This document shows positions 33,465 to 41,047 of a stretch of 49,064 nucleotides of DNA, piece by piece. Made by a program: the position numbers and the translations under genes. Each line of letters starts with the position of its first letter. Positions within the stretch are counted from its first letter, which is position 1. Source of the stretch: Candidatus Zambryskibacteria bacterium RIFCSPHIGHO2_12_FULL_43_12b (GTDB taxonomy: Bacteria > Patescibacteriota > Minisyncoccia > Phycocordibacterales > Zambryskibacteraceae); contig MHVX01000029.1 of assembly GCA_001823875.1 (NCBI GenBank), positions 17,102 to 66,165 of the forward strand, written 5' to 3'. A model generated the notes under the pieces. It was not told the origin of the DNA and did not search any database. It saw only the letters and a list, made by a program, of their open reading frames with translations.

Positions 33465-33500
33465 AATCAATTTGACGACAATAATGTCGTCAAATTGATT
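33465..33500. repeat. Perfect 16-bp palindrome between the sigma gene and a short ORF
   Basis: AATCAATTTGACGACA, loop ATAA, then TGTCGTCAAATTGATT: a perfect inverted repeat. It lies directly upstream of the CATAAT element (33507-33512) in front of a short ORF, so it may be an operator or transcript hairpin. The rest of the 330-base gap holds only that ORF and a terminator. Confidence 0.7.
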
Positions 33501-33518
33501 CGGTGACATAATGTTGCT

Positions 33519-33623
33519 CTGAAACGGATACATATCCATCCACAATCGCACAAATTAGAGTATCCTCCCATGAAGTTCGACGACAAAGATTTGAATGTAG
33601 AGGCACTAAGACACTGGGCTTGA
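33519..33623 (+). CDS. Possible 34-aa ORF with CTG start
   Basis: The frame starts at CTG 33519, exactly six bases after CATAAT, the spacing of the leaderless genes here. It encodes LKRIHIHPQSHKLEYPPMKF followed by DDKDLNVEALRHWA, which has a protein-like composition. A terminator-like hairpin follows at 33641. It is either a leaderless micro-gene with a rare start codon or the remnant of a larger gene; an internal ATG at 33570 would give 17 aa. Below the usual length for gene calls. Confidence 0.35.
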   Translation: MKRIHIHPQSHKLEYPPMKFDDKDLNVEALRHWA

Positions 33624-33640
33624 AAGTCTAGTTTGATGCA

Positions 33641-33676
33641 CCACTTGCAGAATTGTATTCCGCAAGTGGTTTCTAT
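33641..33676 (+). terminator. Probable terminator after the 34-aa ORF
   Basis: Stem CCACTTGC/GCAAGTGG with a 13-base loop followed by TTTCTAT; the loop is long and the T-run weak. Confidence 0.5.
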
Positions 33677-33695
33677 ATATGATAAAATGTGAAAT

Positions 33696-34001
33696 ATGAA
33701 TAAAAATCCATTTATTAACGCTGTGCTTGCTGGGGCATATATTGTGCTTATAGTCTCAGTGATTAAATTATTCAGCACACTGGGAGGCCCCGAAGAGTCT
33801 ATTTTTATTCCCATGACAATGATCTCGCTCTTGGTCCTATCTGTCGCATTGATGGGCTTTCTTTTCTTCTACGAGCCGCTACGACTACTAATGAACAATC
33901 AGAAGGAGGCGGCGGCATCTTTTTTTGTTAAGACACTCGGAGCTTTTGCGGTAATAGTGGTTATATTTGTAGTCTTACTATTCTCAAAACTCATTGTGTA
34001 A
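33696..34001 (+). CDS. Three-helix membrane protein (101 aa)
   Basis: The peptide has three hydrophobic helices (about 8-28 NAVLAGAYIVLIVSVIKLF, 36-58, and 76-99) separated by short charged loops. No family is recognised. TAAAAT lies seven bases before ATG. It is followed by two more small membrane genes, but each has its own -10 element, so they are separate transcripts or overlapping ones. Confidence 0.75.
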   Translation: MNKNPFINAVLAGAYIVLIVSVIKLFSTLGGPEESIFIPMTMISLLVLSVALMGFLFFYEPLRLLMNNQKEAAASFFVKTLGAFAVIVVIFVVLLFSKLIV

Positions 34002-34067
34002 GGTTGCGAATACATTCCACTTTTTTAGCTGAAATCTCAACTTTTACAAATGTGTTAACATATAAGT

Positions 34068-34409
34068 ATGAACACAATAGTAAATTGGCTACTACAAGCG
34101 ATAGCAATACTAATAGCGGCATACGTGCTTCCCGGGGTTACTGTAAGCGGCTTTGTTACAGCGTTGGTCCTGGCCGTGATTCTGGGAGCAATTAACACAT
34201 TTATAAAGCCAATACTTGTAATTCTGACTTTGCCTATTACAGTGGTGACTCTCGGCCTCTTCCTGCTTGTTATCAACGCTCTCCTAGTGATGCTCGCAAG
34301 CGCCGTGGTGCCGGGGTTTGCAGTGGCTGGATTTTGGTGGGCAGTGCTCTTTGCTATCGTTCTCTCTGTTGTCAGCTCCATTTTGCACAGGTTTGGAGAG
34401 AAAGAATAA
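34068..34409 (+). CDS. Phage holin family 4 / YvlD-like membrane protein
   Basis: The 113 aa form four membrane helices and match the four-helix holin superfamily (PF04020 type), including the conserved central AVILGAINTFIKPILVILTL, PITVVTLGLFLLVINALLV and the VPGF...FWWAV end. In chromosomal context such proteins are not lysis holins; their function is unknown. TAACAT lies exactly six bases before the ATG. Confidence 0.85.
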   Translation: MNTIVNWLLQAIAILIAAYVLPGVTVSGFVTALVLAVILGAINTFIKPILVILTLPITVVTLGLFLLVINALLVMLASAVVPGFAVAGFWWAVLFAIVLSVVSSILHRFGEKE

Positions 34410-34465
34410 TATTGAAATAGAAATAACTTAGAAACGTCTTCTATAGACAACTTAATCCCAAAAAC

Positions 34466-34951
34466 ATGGAACCAGACACAAAAAACACAAAGAAAGTTTG
34501 GATTGGAATACTAATTGTCCTCATTTTAATTGCGGGAGGAACGTACATGGTCTCTAAAAAGAATGGGGGTGATCAAGCGCCAGAGGATAATAACAATACG
34601 GGAAGCGAGCTACAGCCGGAGGCCATGATGATTACCGCAAAGCATAGCTTTGCGGGTGGTAAGCATATCGTGGCAGGTGAAGTGCAAGTGCCTACTCCCT
34701 GTACGTCGCTTGATGTTAAGGCTGTGGTAGGAGGGACTGACTCTTCACAGGTAACTCTCGTATTTCAAACAATAAATGAGTCTGAAGCGTGCGTGCAGGT
34801 AATAGCCAATCGCAGATTCAAAGTAGAATTTAATGCGCCCGAAAAAGCAGAAATTACTGCCACATGGAATGGAGCACCCGCAGTGTTAAACCTTATTCCA
34901 ACCGCGGCGGGAGAGAATTTAGAGAATTTTGAGATTTTTTTGAAGGGATAG
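34466..34951 (+). CDS. Membrane-anchored exported protein (161 aa)
   Basis: Residues 10-28 (VWIGILIVLILIAGGTYMV) form a signal anchor, then a low-complexity linker and a beta-rich domain with HSFAGGKHIVAGEVQVPTPC and CVQVIANRRFKVEFNAPE. I recognise no family for certain. It has no strong ribosome binding site; a TATAGA element lies about 18 bases upstream. Confidence 0.72.
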   Translation: MEPDTKNTKKVWIGILIVLILIAGGTYMVSKKNGGDQAPEDNNNTGSELQPEAMMITAKHSFAGGKHIVAGEVQVPTPCTSLDVKAVVGGTDSSQVTLVFQTINESEACVQVIANRRFKVEFNAPEKAEITATWNGAPAVLNLIPTAAGENLENFEIFLKG

Positions 34952-35002
34952 TTTCCATAAGGATGATGTCCATGTACCTGCTTTGGTAAAATAGCCACAT
35001 TA

Positions 35003-35031
35003 TCGACAAATGGGTTATGGGATGATATGAT
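35003..35031 (+). promoter_or_regulatory. Promoter of the 166-aa lipoprotein gene
   Basis: TCGACA (35003-35008) and TATGAT (35026-35031) are 17 bases apart. The leader of about 47 bases ends in AGGAGGGAG before the ATG at 35085. Confidence 0.65.
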
Positions 35032-35084
35032 GCGCGCGGACGTGCATAGTAAAGTCTTTCTGAACCTGTCTCCTAGGAGGGAGC

Positions 35085-35585
35085 ATGAAGCGCTACACTA
35101 ATCTCATTTTCGCCCTGTCGTTCCTTGCTTGCTCGAGCGACAAGCTCACCTCGCCGGAAACGGCGATACCCACGAAGTTCGTGAGCACGGTAGAGCAGGC
35201 TGTGGTGGACAATTCTCACACCACGCAGACTCTGCCTATCGTGTGGGCAAATGTTTGTGGATGGGGCGACTTGACCGGATTGGTGACGATCCGCACCAAA
35301 ACCCAGACGCGAAACAGTGATGGAGTGGAAGTCGTGCGCGAGCACCAGATTCAGCACGGCGCTCTCGCGGACGTGGTAGGGCATGGGTTCATCTTCCATG
35401 CGAAGAGCAGTTACGTCCAGGTGATGCAGATGGCGGACGGCTCCTACGAAGTGACCAGTAGGACTGAGTACCATGTTGTATCAAAAGGTCCGAGTGCCAA
35501 CCAAAGGGTGACTGTCATCCTCGGGCTCAGGTATAAGGACGGGATCTTCACGGTGTTGTTCACATACGTGGACAGTTGCATGTAG
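35085..35585 (+). CDS. Putative lipoprotein (166 aa), unknown
   Basis: AGGAGGG precedes the ATG. The N-terminus MKRYTNLIFALSFLACSS is a short lipoprotein signal with lipobox LACSS (cysteine near 16). The mature part is beta-rich (VTIRTKTQTRN, EVTSRTEYHVVS, VTVILGLRYKDG). It is GC-rich and ends at its own terminator, like the other Shine-Dalgarno-led accessory genes here. No family recognised. Confidence 0.75.
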   Translation: MKRYTNLIFALSFLACSSDKLTSPETAIPTKFVSTVEQAVVDNSHTTQTLPIVWANVCGWGDLTGLVTIRTKTQTRNSDGVEVVREHQIQHGALADVVGHGFIFHAKSSYVQVMQMADGSYEVTSRTEYHVVSKGPSANQRVTVILGLRYKDGIFTVLFTYVDSCM

Positions 35586-35608
35586 GATGTAGGCCACATT
35601 TTGTGGTA

Positions 35609-35645
35609 GTGGCGGGACATTCATTGTCCCGCCGCTTTTCTTTTA
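35609..35645 (+). terminator. Terminator of the 166-aa lipoprotein gene
   Basis: Stem GGCGGGACA/TGTCCCGCC with a five-base loop, followed by GCTTTTCTTTT. Confidence 0.87.
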
Positions 35646-35669
35646 TGGAAGTGTTATAATGAAGGTATT

Positions 35670-35795
35670 ATGATGAGATATTATTACGGAGGCGTGGGAG
35701 GAGGATCGGATATTTTATGCTTAATCACATGGCTTGTGGTTATAGCTGACCTGATTCTTCTTGGTATGTGGCTCTGGAAACAGATAAAGAAATGA
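35670..35795 (+). CDS. Tiny Gly/Tyr-led membrane protein (41 aa)
   Basis: MMRYYYGGVGGGSDILCLIT continues into one membrane helix and ends WLWKQIKK. The ATG (35670; a second ATG at 35673) lies nine bases after TATAAT, so the leader is minimal. Its stop overlaps the start of the next ORF (ATGA). The overlap and membrane topology support a real gene. Function unknown. Confidence 0.6.
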   Translation: MMRYYYGGVGGGSDILCLITWLVVIADLILLGMWLWKQIKK

Positions 35796-35920
35796 AAACT
35801 AGACGAGATCTGGGAATCCAGAGATCGAACGAACTTCGCAAAACGAGTCCTCCTCGTCTTGAGGGCGTGGTCAAAAATGCAAAGATGAATCCTAAGAGAA
35901 AGCAAAAGAGAGGTAAGTAG
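35792..35920 (+). CDS. Tiny basic protein (42 aa) coupled to the preceding gene
   Basis: The start overlaps the preceding stop (ATGA). The peptide MKTRRDLGIQRSNELRKTSP continues with a lysine/arginine-rich end (NPKRKQKRGK), so it may bind nucleic acid or anionic lipid. No family is recognised. A cupin gene follows after 24 bases, likely in the same transcript. Confidence 0.55.
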   Translation: MKTRRDLGIQRSNELRKTSPPRLEGVVKNAKMNPKRKQKRGK

Positions 35921-35944
35921 GAATGCACCCGCCAAGATTTTTAT

Positions 35945-36310
35945 ATGAAAGGATACGTTGAAAATATTGAAAAGCTTTCACTTGAAAACGAGTTTTTTAG
36001 AAAGGTTCTTTATACTGACAAGAACTTACAGCTGGTGGTGATGAGTTTGAAGTTAGGTGAAGATATAGGCGAGGAAGTGCACGAGCTAGATCAGTTTATT
36101 CGTGTGGAAAGTGGGGAAGGTAAAGCCGTGCTTGATGGTGTTGAGACCGCATTATCAGACGGATCAGTAGTCATCATTCCAACTGGCACTCGGCACAACA
36201 TTATAAATACCGGTGCGACTGCTATGAAGCTCTACACCCTGTATGCTCCGCCAAATCATCCGGAAGGGACAATTCACAAGACCAAAGCTGAAGCCGAGGC
36301 GGCGGAGTAA
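35945..36310 (+). CDS. Cupin domain protein
   Basis: The 121 aa fold as a single cupin barrel: VMSLKLGEDIGEEVHELDQFIRVESGEG (first cupin motif, with H and E for metal) and SDGSVVIIPTGTRHNIINTG (second motif with H), then YTLYAPPNHPEG. Typical of small sugar- or metal-binding proteins of unclear substrate. It has no clear ribosome binding site; a weak CAAGAT lies six bases upstream. Confidence 0.88.
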   Translation: MKGYVENIEKLSLENEFFRKVLYTDKNLQLVVMSLKLGEDIGEEVHELDQFIRVESGEGKAVLDGVETALSDGSVVIIPTGTRHNIINTGATAMKLYTLYAPPNHPEGTIHKTKAEAEAAE

Positions 36311-36324
36311 GGTATAATTTTATA

Positions 36325-37248
36325 ATGAAAAGTTTTGAGAGAGGATATATTGTGCCTGTGGCAATCGTTGTTGTCATATTGATTGCTGGACTAGGTGTAT
36401 ATTTCTCGTCTAATAAAAGCACGGACAACAAGACTCTTGCTGGGCAAGAGCAAAGATTGCAGAAAGAAATCACCAAAGCGAAGGAAAAAGTAACAAAAGA
36501 AAAAGATAAGTTAAATGGTTTTGAGAGGGCTTTCAGGACTGCTTTTCCCTTTTATGGAATTGCTGATGATGGCTTTCGGGATGTGTCCGAAGCAGTTCAC
36601 AAGACAGATTTCTTGTTTGAGAATCCTGACTCTGCTACGCCTAAGATTAAGCTCCAGATCTTGGCCGCGCTTGAAAAAAGCATAAATGACAAGCGATCCC
36701 AAGTCAGTCTCGCGCTTATTGCTTGGAAAGAAAAAGCAGACATAGCGCTCGCAAAAAATTTAGATAATAAGGCTCTGCAAGAAATAATAAATGAAGCACA
36801 GATAGTGGCAGCCTATGTGGATGAGCTAAATTTGATTGTGGACAATCTCACGACAAGTAACTCGGGTCTTTCTCAGGAAACGATTAACTATTACGAAGAT
36901 GTTTTAGGCGGAGTGACAGCAGTCATTGATAGCACAGTTATTGCGTTGGAGAACGCGCAGACTGTTGCAACCGCGCCCGCAAACGCGAATACCAGCGCAA
37001 ATGAAGTGGTAGTGGCTGTAGAGCAGATCACAACACAGCAACAAGTCGTGGCAAACGCGGAAGCACAGCTTCAAGCTTTGGAGGAGGCGCTTGCGGTGAT
37101 AGTTGAACAATTGGCGGCGCTAGAAGCGAGTTCAGCAGAAGTGATACCTGACGTAGTGGAACAGGGCTACGTGGATTGGGATTCCTTGCCGGATCTTATC
37201 GTTCAGCCGGGCGAGCCTCGGCTAATTCAAGGTTCAAATCACTATTAA
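36325..37248 (+). CDS. Membrane-anchored coiled-coil protein (307 aa)
   Basis: Residues 7-28 (GYIVPVAIVVVILIAGLGVYF) are a membrane anchor. The rest is strongly helical with coiled coils (about 36-70 and 225-285, for example AQLQALEEALAVIVEQLAAL) and an alanine-rich middle. The C-terminus is proline- and acid-rich. No family recognised. TATAAT lies exactly six bases before the ATG (leaderless). Confidence 0.8.
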   Translation: MKSFERGYIVPVAIVVVILIAGLGVYFSSNKSTDNKTLAGQEQRLQKEITKAKEKVTKEKDKLNGFERAFRTAFPFYGIADDGFRDVSEAVHKTDFLFENPDSATPKIKLQILAALEKSINDKRSQVSLALIAWKEKADIALAKNLDNKALQEIINEAQIVAAYVDELNLIVDNLTTSNSGLSQETINYYEDVLGGVTAVIDSTVIALENAQTVATAPANANTSANEVVVAVEQITTQQQVVANAEAQLQALEEALAVIVEQLAALEASSAEVIPDVVEQGYVDWDSLPDLIVQPGEPRLIQGSNHY

Positions 37249-37277
37249 TTGACAATTTTTATACAGTTTGCTATAAT
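37249..37277 (+). promoter_or_regulatory. Perfect sigma-70 promoter of the DEAD-box helicase gene
   Basis: TTGACA (37249-37254) and TATAAT (37272-37277) with a 17-base spacer: the best canonical promoter in the window. It gives a leader of about 85 bases before the ATG, unlike the leaderless core genes. Confidence 0.88.
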
Positions 37278-37368
37278 ATAGGGCATAAGAACAATCTCAC
37301 TCGTCTTGACTCTTTTTGAATTATTCAAACGGACAAGTAACTAGGAACGCGAGAGACTGTCCGACAAT

Positions 37369-38640
37369 ATGTATCCAAAGTCTAATTTTAAAGGACCAAG
37401 AAATTCTGGTTCAAGGCATAAGCCTTTTTCATCATCTAAGCCAAGTCGTGGAAGTCGTACTCCGTTTAGAGGAGGACGAGGCAGGTTTGGCGCGCATAGA
37501 GGTGGGCGAGGAGGAGCGCATAGAAATAACGGAGAGCGCTTGGATATAAGCCTCTTTGTAAACAAATCAGTGGTTGTGGAGGAGAAAGAAGCGCATTTTA
37601 TGCCCGAGCATAAATTCGCGGATTTTCGTATTGATGAAAAGCTCAAGAAAAATATAATTTCAAAAGGGTACATCGCTCCTACTCCTATTCAAGACAGAGC
37701 GATTCCGCACGTACTTCAGGGTAAGGATGTGGTTGGCATAGCAAATACAGGCACAGGCAAAACCGCAGCCTTTCTCATTCCCCTCATAGACAAGGTTTTA
37801 AAAAGCAACAAAAAAGAAAGTGTTCTCATCGTCGTACCCACAAGAGAGCTTGCGATTCAGATTGAATCTGAATTGCGGGGGTTCACTCCTCTGATGGGAA
37901 TATTTGCCGTGACGTGCGTGGGAGGAGCGAATATTGTTCCCCAAATAAGAGCGCTTAAGCATCTCAATCAGTTTGTAATAGGGACTCCAGGACGACTAAA
38001 GGATTTGATTGAAAGAAAGATTCTTAATCTCTCTCAAATAAGGACAGTAGTTCTTGATGAAGCGGACAGAATGCTCGATATGGGGTTCATCGGTGATATG
38101 AGATTTCTCATGGCGCTTATGCCAAAGCCAAGGCACACCCTGTTCTTCTCCGCCACACTTTCAAAAGATATTGAAAAGCTGATTGGAGAATTTCTGCATG
38201 AGCCTGTTTCCATTTCTGTAAAAACTCGCGATACTTCTAAAAATATTGATCAAGATGTTATTCGACTTAAAGCGGGAGAAGATAAACTCGACGCTTTGCA
38301 CAACCTCTTAATTCAGTCCGGCTTTGAAAAAGTACTAATCTTCGGTCGTACAAAACACGGTGTGCAGAAACTTGCAATGAATTTAAACAAGCGCGGCTTT
38401 AAAGCGGAGTCAATTCATGGAAATAAATCGCATAGTCAAAGACAGAGAGCGCTTTCTATGTTTAAGGAGGGAAAGGTGCAGGCGCTAGTAGCGACAGATG
38501 TCGCGGCTCGTGGTCTTGATATTGCAAATGTAAGTCACGTGATTAACTTTGATATTCCCGCCACATATGACGACTACATTCACCGCATAGGGCGTACCGG
38601 CAGAGCCGACAAAAAAGGCAAGGCTCTCACCTTTGTCTAA
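37369..38640 (+). CDS. DEAD-box RNA helicase
   Basis: An ATP-dependent RNA unwinding enzyme, often cold-inducible. The 423 aa have an arginine/glycine-rich N-terminal tail (PSRGSRTPFRGGRGRFG, about 20-55), Q motif, ANTGTGKTAAF (Walker A), VPTRELAIQI, GGANI, TPGRLKDL, VLDEADRMLD, SATLS, then the second RecA domain with IFGRTKHGVQKL, VATDVAARGLDI and HRIGRTGRA. It ends right after motif VI, so the usual C-terminal tail is missing and the RG tail is at the N-terminus instead. The long leader behind a consensus promoter may allow cold or stress control. Confidence 0.94.
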   Translation: MYPKSNFKGPRNSGSRHKPFSSSKPSRGSRTPFRGGRGRFGAHRGGRGGAHRNNGERLDISLFVNKSVVVEEKEAHFMPEHKFADFRIDEKLKKNIISKGYIAPTPIQDRAIPHVLQGKDVVGIANTGTGKTAAFLIPLIDKVLKSNKKESVLIVVPTRELAIQIESELRGFTPLMGIFAVTCVGGANIVPQIRALKHLNQFVIGTPGRLKDLIERKILNLSQIRTVVLDEADRMLDMGFIGDMRFLMALMPKPRHTLFFSATLSKDIEKLIGEFLHEPVSISVKTRDTSKNIDQDVIRLKAGEDKLDALHNLLIQSGFEKVLIFGRTKHGVQKLAMNLNKRGFKAESIHGNKSHSQRQRALSMFKEGKVQALVATDVAARGLDIANVSHVINFDIPATYDDYIHRIGRTGRADKKGKALTFV

Positions 38641-38707
38641 TATTTTCATACTTTAAATTTCTTGATTAAGGAGTAGGATTGTAGCAGACCTGTTATTTGG
38701 AGGAGAT

Positions 38708-39283
38708 ATGCGATTTTTCGTTGCGGCAATGCTTTCTCTCTGCATTTCCGATTCAGCTGTTTCGCAAATAAGCATCCGTCCAAACGCTCTTTCGCAGACG
38801 ATTTGTGACAAGCAAACGGGCGAACCTGTCGTGCTTATTCGCAGAGATTCAATCGGAAAGAGTGTAACTCGCTTCTTGATTGAACATGAGTTTAAGCATG
38901 TCTCTGACGCGCTTTCGCACAAAGGAGGATGCTTGGGCTGGGAAAGTGAGCGAGATGTGTCTCCAGCATTCAAGTTTGAGCTTCCTGCTGCATGCGCAAA
39001 TATCTCATTTGCGGTTTCGGTGAGGGGAGAGAGCTATGACAGCGCTCTCAAGAGCGCTTGGCTTGCTCCTAATCACGGGAACTCTGTGTATGATCAGGCG
39101 AGCGATATTGCCACAAAACCTTGGCTTCTTCAGTTGGTGCGAGACACATGCACAAAGGATTTTGTCACGAATCTTGCCGAGGCGAAGGAAGACAGCGTGC
39201 GTCGAAAGTACAGGATGCGATGCGTCAAAGACGAGATGTTTTGTGTCATGTCTCCAATTCAACGCGCCCCGACCCGTAAGTAG
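38708..39283 (+). CDS. Secreted protein (191 aa), unknown
   Basis: GGAGGAG lies directly before the ATG. Residues 1-20 (MRFFVAAMLSLCISDSAVSQ) look like a cleavable signal peptide. The mature domain has three to five cysteines that could pair (for example CDKQTGEPVVL, HKGGCLGWESERD, RDTCTKDF, CVKDEMFC) and an HEFKHVSDALSH motif with several histidines. No family recognised; an HExxH-like metal site is suggested only weakly. A private terminator follows. Confidence 0.72.
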   Translation: MRFFVAAMLSLCISDSAVSQISIRPNALSQTICDKQTGEPVVLIRRDSIGKSVTRFLIEHEFKHVSDALSHKGGCLGWESERDVSPAFKFELPAACANISFAVSVRGESYDSALKSAWLAPNHGNSVYDQASDIATKPWLLQLVRDTCTKDFVTNLAEAKEDSVRRKYRMRCVKDEMFCVMSPIQRAPTRK

Positions 39284-39304
39284 GGTCGGAGGCGCGTTTC
39301 TTTT
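39262..39304 (+). terminator. Terminator of the secreted protein gene
   Basis: Stem ACGCGCC..CGACCC/GGGTCG..GGCGCGT followed by TTCTTTT; it overlaps the last codons of the gene. Confidence 0.85.
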
Positions 39305-39373
39305 AAAAGTGGATAACTTTTTGTCGCTAATACGTTAAAATATTTGTATTAGTACATTTATACAAAGATTTTT

Positions 39374-39793
39374 ATGAAAAAAGCTATTTTCGCGCTGCGT
39401 CTTTCTCTTGGCTGGCTCTTTACATATGCGGGTTTAACCAAAATTGCTGACACAAGTTGGAGTGCGGCGGGATATTTGAATAATTCCGAGACTTTCAGCA
39501 GTTTATTCTCTTGGTTTGCATCTCCTGCCAATATCGGTTGGGTTAATTTTGTAAATGAGTGGGGGCTTCTTTTGATCGGTGTATGTCTCCTGATCGGACT
39601 TTGGGTAAGATGGGCATCAATTGCTGGGATTATTCTCATGGCACTCTATTACTTTCCAATTCTCAATTTCCCATACGCTGGCGATCATTCATTTATTGTA
39701 GATGAGCATGTTATATACGCATTCGTCTTCTGGCTCTTTATAGCAGCTGATGCGGGGAAGTATAAAGGTCTTGATGGCAGAAAGGTAAAGTAA
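39374..39793 (+). CDS. DoxX family membrane protein
   Basis: The 139 aa have four membrane helices and DoxX-like segments: ALRLSLGWLFTYAGLTKIAD at the N-terminus, WGLLLIGVCLLIGLWVRWASIAGIIL, then HVIYAFVFWLFIAADAGKY. The family is linked to quinone or redox membrane functions but often uncharacterised. TAAAAT about 33 bases upstream may be its promoter. Confidence 0.88.
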   Translation: MKKAIFALRLSLGWLFTYAGLTKIADTSWSAAGYLNNSETFSSLFSWFASPANIGWVNFVNEWGLLLIGVCLLIGLWVRWASIAGIILMALYYFPILNFPYAGDHSFIVDEHVIYAFVFWLFIAADAGKYKGLDGRKVK

Positions 39794-40053
39794 CCTCTAC
39801 TCTTAACAGGCTTTCATTTTTGTGTCAAAATATGGCTCTATGTAGCCTTGCCACGTCCCTGACTTTTGGTCAAGTCTGTGCTAAGTTGTCGTATAGATTT
39901 CTGCAAGGGCTAAAACAGTTTTTGCCTCCGGTTCGTTGTCAATTTGTGTTTTCAGTGTGAGTGAATTGGCATAATAAACTCAGCTACATGGAGGATGCCT
40001 ATGATTTGATCGGCAGTAGAGTGTTTCACTCTAACTTAGGAGGAGACAGATGC

Positions 40054-40320
40054 ATGTCAAGATCGCGGGCTAGCCCCACAAGGGCAGTTGTAGACAAGGT
40101 TCTCACAGGTTCACACGGCTTATACGCTGTTGCGACACCTGAAGATGAGGAATTGAAAAGGAAAGTCGGTAAAACTGGTATCACATTTTCGCTGGAAAAG
40201 GCAGACAAGGTCTGGCGAAAATCAAGAATACCAGAACCAGGAGATGTTGTTCTCTTGTATGACGTACGAGAACGACGACAAGGATGGAGAGCTGATCGAG
40301 CAGAATCCAGCCTTCTCTGA
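40054..40320 (+). CDS. Small basic protein (88 aa), first gene of the ABC/OmpA operon
   Basis: The start is ATG 40054, eight bases after AGGAGGAG; an ATG at 40050 is in another frame and stops after seven codons. The peptide begins MSRSRASPTRAVVDKVLTGS and ends RQGWRADRAESSLL. It contains a compact alpha/beta-like stretch (GLYAVATPEDEELKRKVGKT, PGDVVLLYDVRERR). No family is recognised. The 260 bases before it (39794-40053) hold no gene I can support. Confidence 0.6.
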   Translation: MSRSRASPTRAVVDKVLTGSHGLYAVATPEDEELKRKVGKTGITFSLEKADKVWRKSRIPEPGDVVLLYDVRERRQGWRADRAESSLL

Positions 40321-40359
40321 TCCCACTCAAAAGCAACCAGCAACCAGGAGGGCACACAG

Positions 40360-41046
40360 ATGCCCGAACCACAGAGGAAAAGCTTCCTTCGAAGGGGTGG
40401 CGAGATATTCGCCAACCTCATTCTTGAGGAGGAGACCCCGACGGCAGGTAAGTCCGCCTCAGCTGCAAAATCAGCTGGAGCCAGGACTGCTGTCATGGAT
40501 CGTGTTGCGCAAAGGGACATGGTGTCCCGAGTACACGATGAAGTTGATGCAGACACTCTTGAAGCGCTCCATCAGGAAGTCGTACTGTCTGAACACACAG
40601 ACTTTACGATTTTTCACGAAAAGATGGAGCAACTGAGGGATGTCATTCCTGATGAAGCGACTTTGTTCGCAGCAGCGGCGAAGACTTCCGGCAGTTCCAA
40701 GGCGAAGCTCGTCTCGGCTGTAGGCAGACACCTTCAGCTCCTTGCACAGGAGCGTGAAGAGTTTGCTCGGGAGACTGATCGTCGTGTCTCAGAAAAGGTG
40801 GCCTCTCTTCGCGCAAAGCAGGAGGGGACTCAGTCTGAGATCGCATCGATGGATGCGCAGATAGCGCAGCTTCAGGAAAGACAGAGAGCTCTTCGTGAGA
40901 CTCTGTCTGAACAGAGCAGGGCGATCGACGAGGAGAATTCCAGGATTGAGAATGGCCGCAAGGTATTCTCACTGGCAGCCGATACTCTTCAGAAAACTCT
41001 GGAAGAGTCTCGTGAGAAAATCAACCAGTTTCTGAAGGGGGCGTAA
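40360..41046 (+). CDS. Coiled-coil protein (228 aa) in the ABC/OmpA operon
   Basis: CAGGAGGGC precedes the ATG. After a low-complexity alanine-rich start (about 25-45), a helical domain (60-125; DTLEALHQEVVLSEHTDFTI, VIPDEATLFAAAAK) is followed by a long coiled coil (about 130-225, with heptads such as IASMDAQIAQLQERQRALRE). It is soluble and cytoplasmic by its composition. The next gene starts two bases after its stop, so the two are translated together. Family unknown. Confidence 0.78.
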   Translation: MPEPQRKSFLRRGGEIFANLILEEETPTAGKSASAAKSAGARTAVMDRVAQRDMVSRVHDEVDADTLEALHQEVVLSEHTDFTIFHEKMEQLRDVIPDEATLFAAAAKTSGSSKAKLVSAVGRHLQLLAQEREEFARETDRRVSEKVASLRAKQEGTQSEIASMDAQIAQLQERQRALRETLSEQSRAIDEENSRIENGRKVFSLAADTLQKTLEESREKINQFLKGA

Positions 41047-41047
41047 C

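Noticed and set aside
34068-34409. Prophage lysis holin
   Set aside because: No phage genes are nearby and the family (YvlD-like) is common on bacterial chromosomes.
39832-39963. 43-aa ORF starting MALCSLATSL
   Set aside because: No Shine-Dalgarno and no -10 element at the right spacing; cysteine/leucine-rich composition gives no support.
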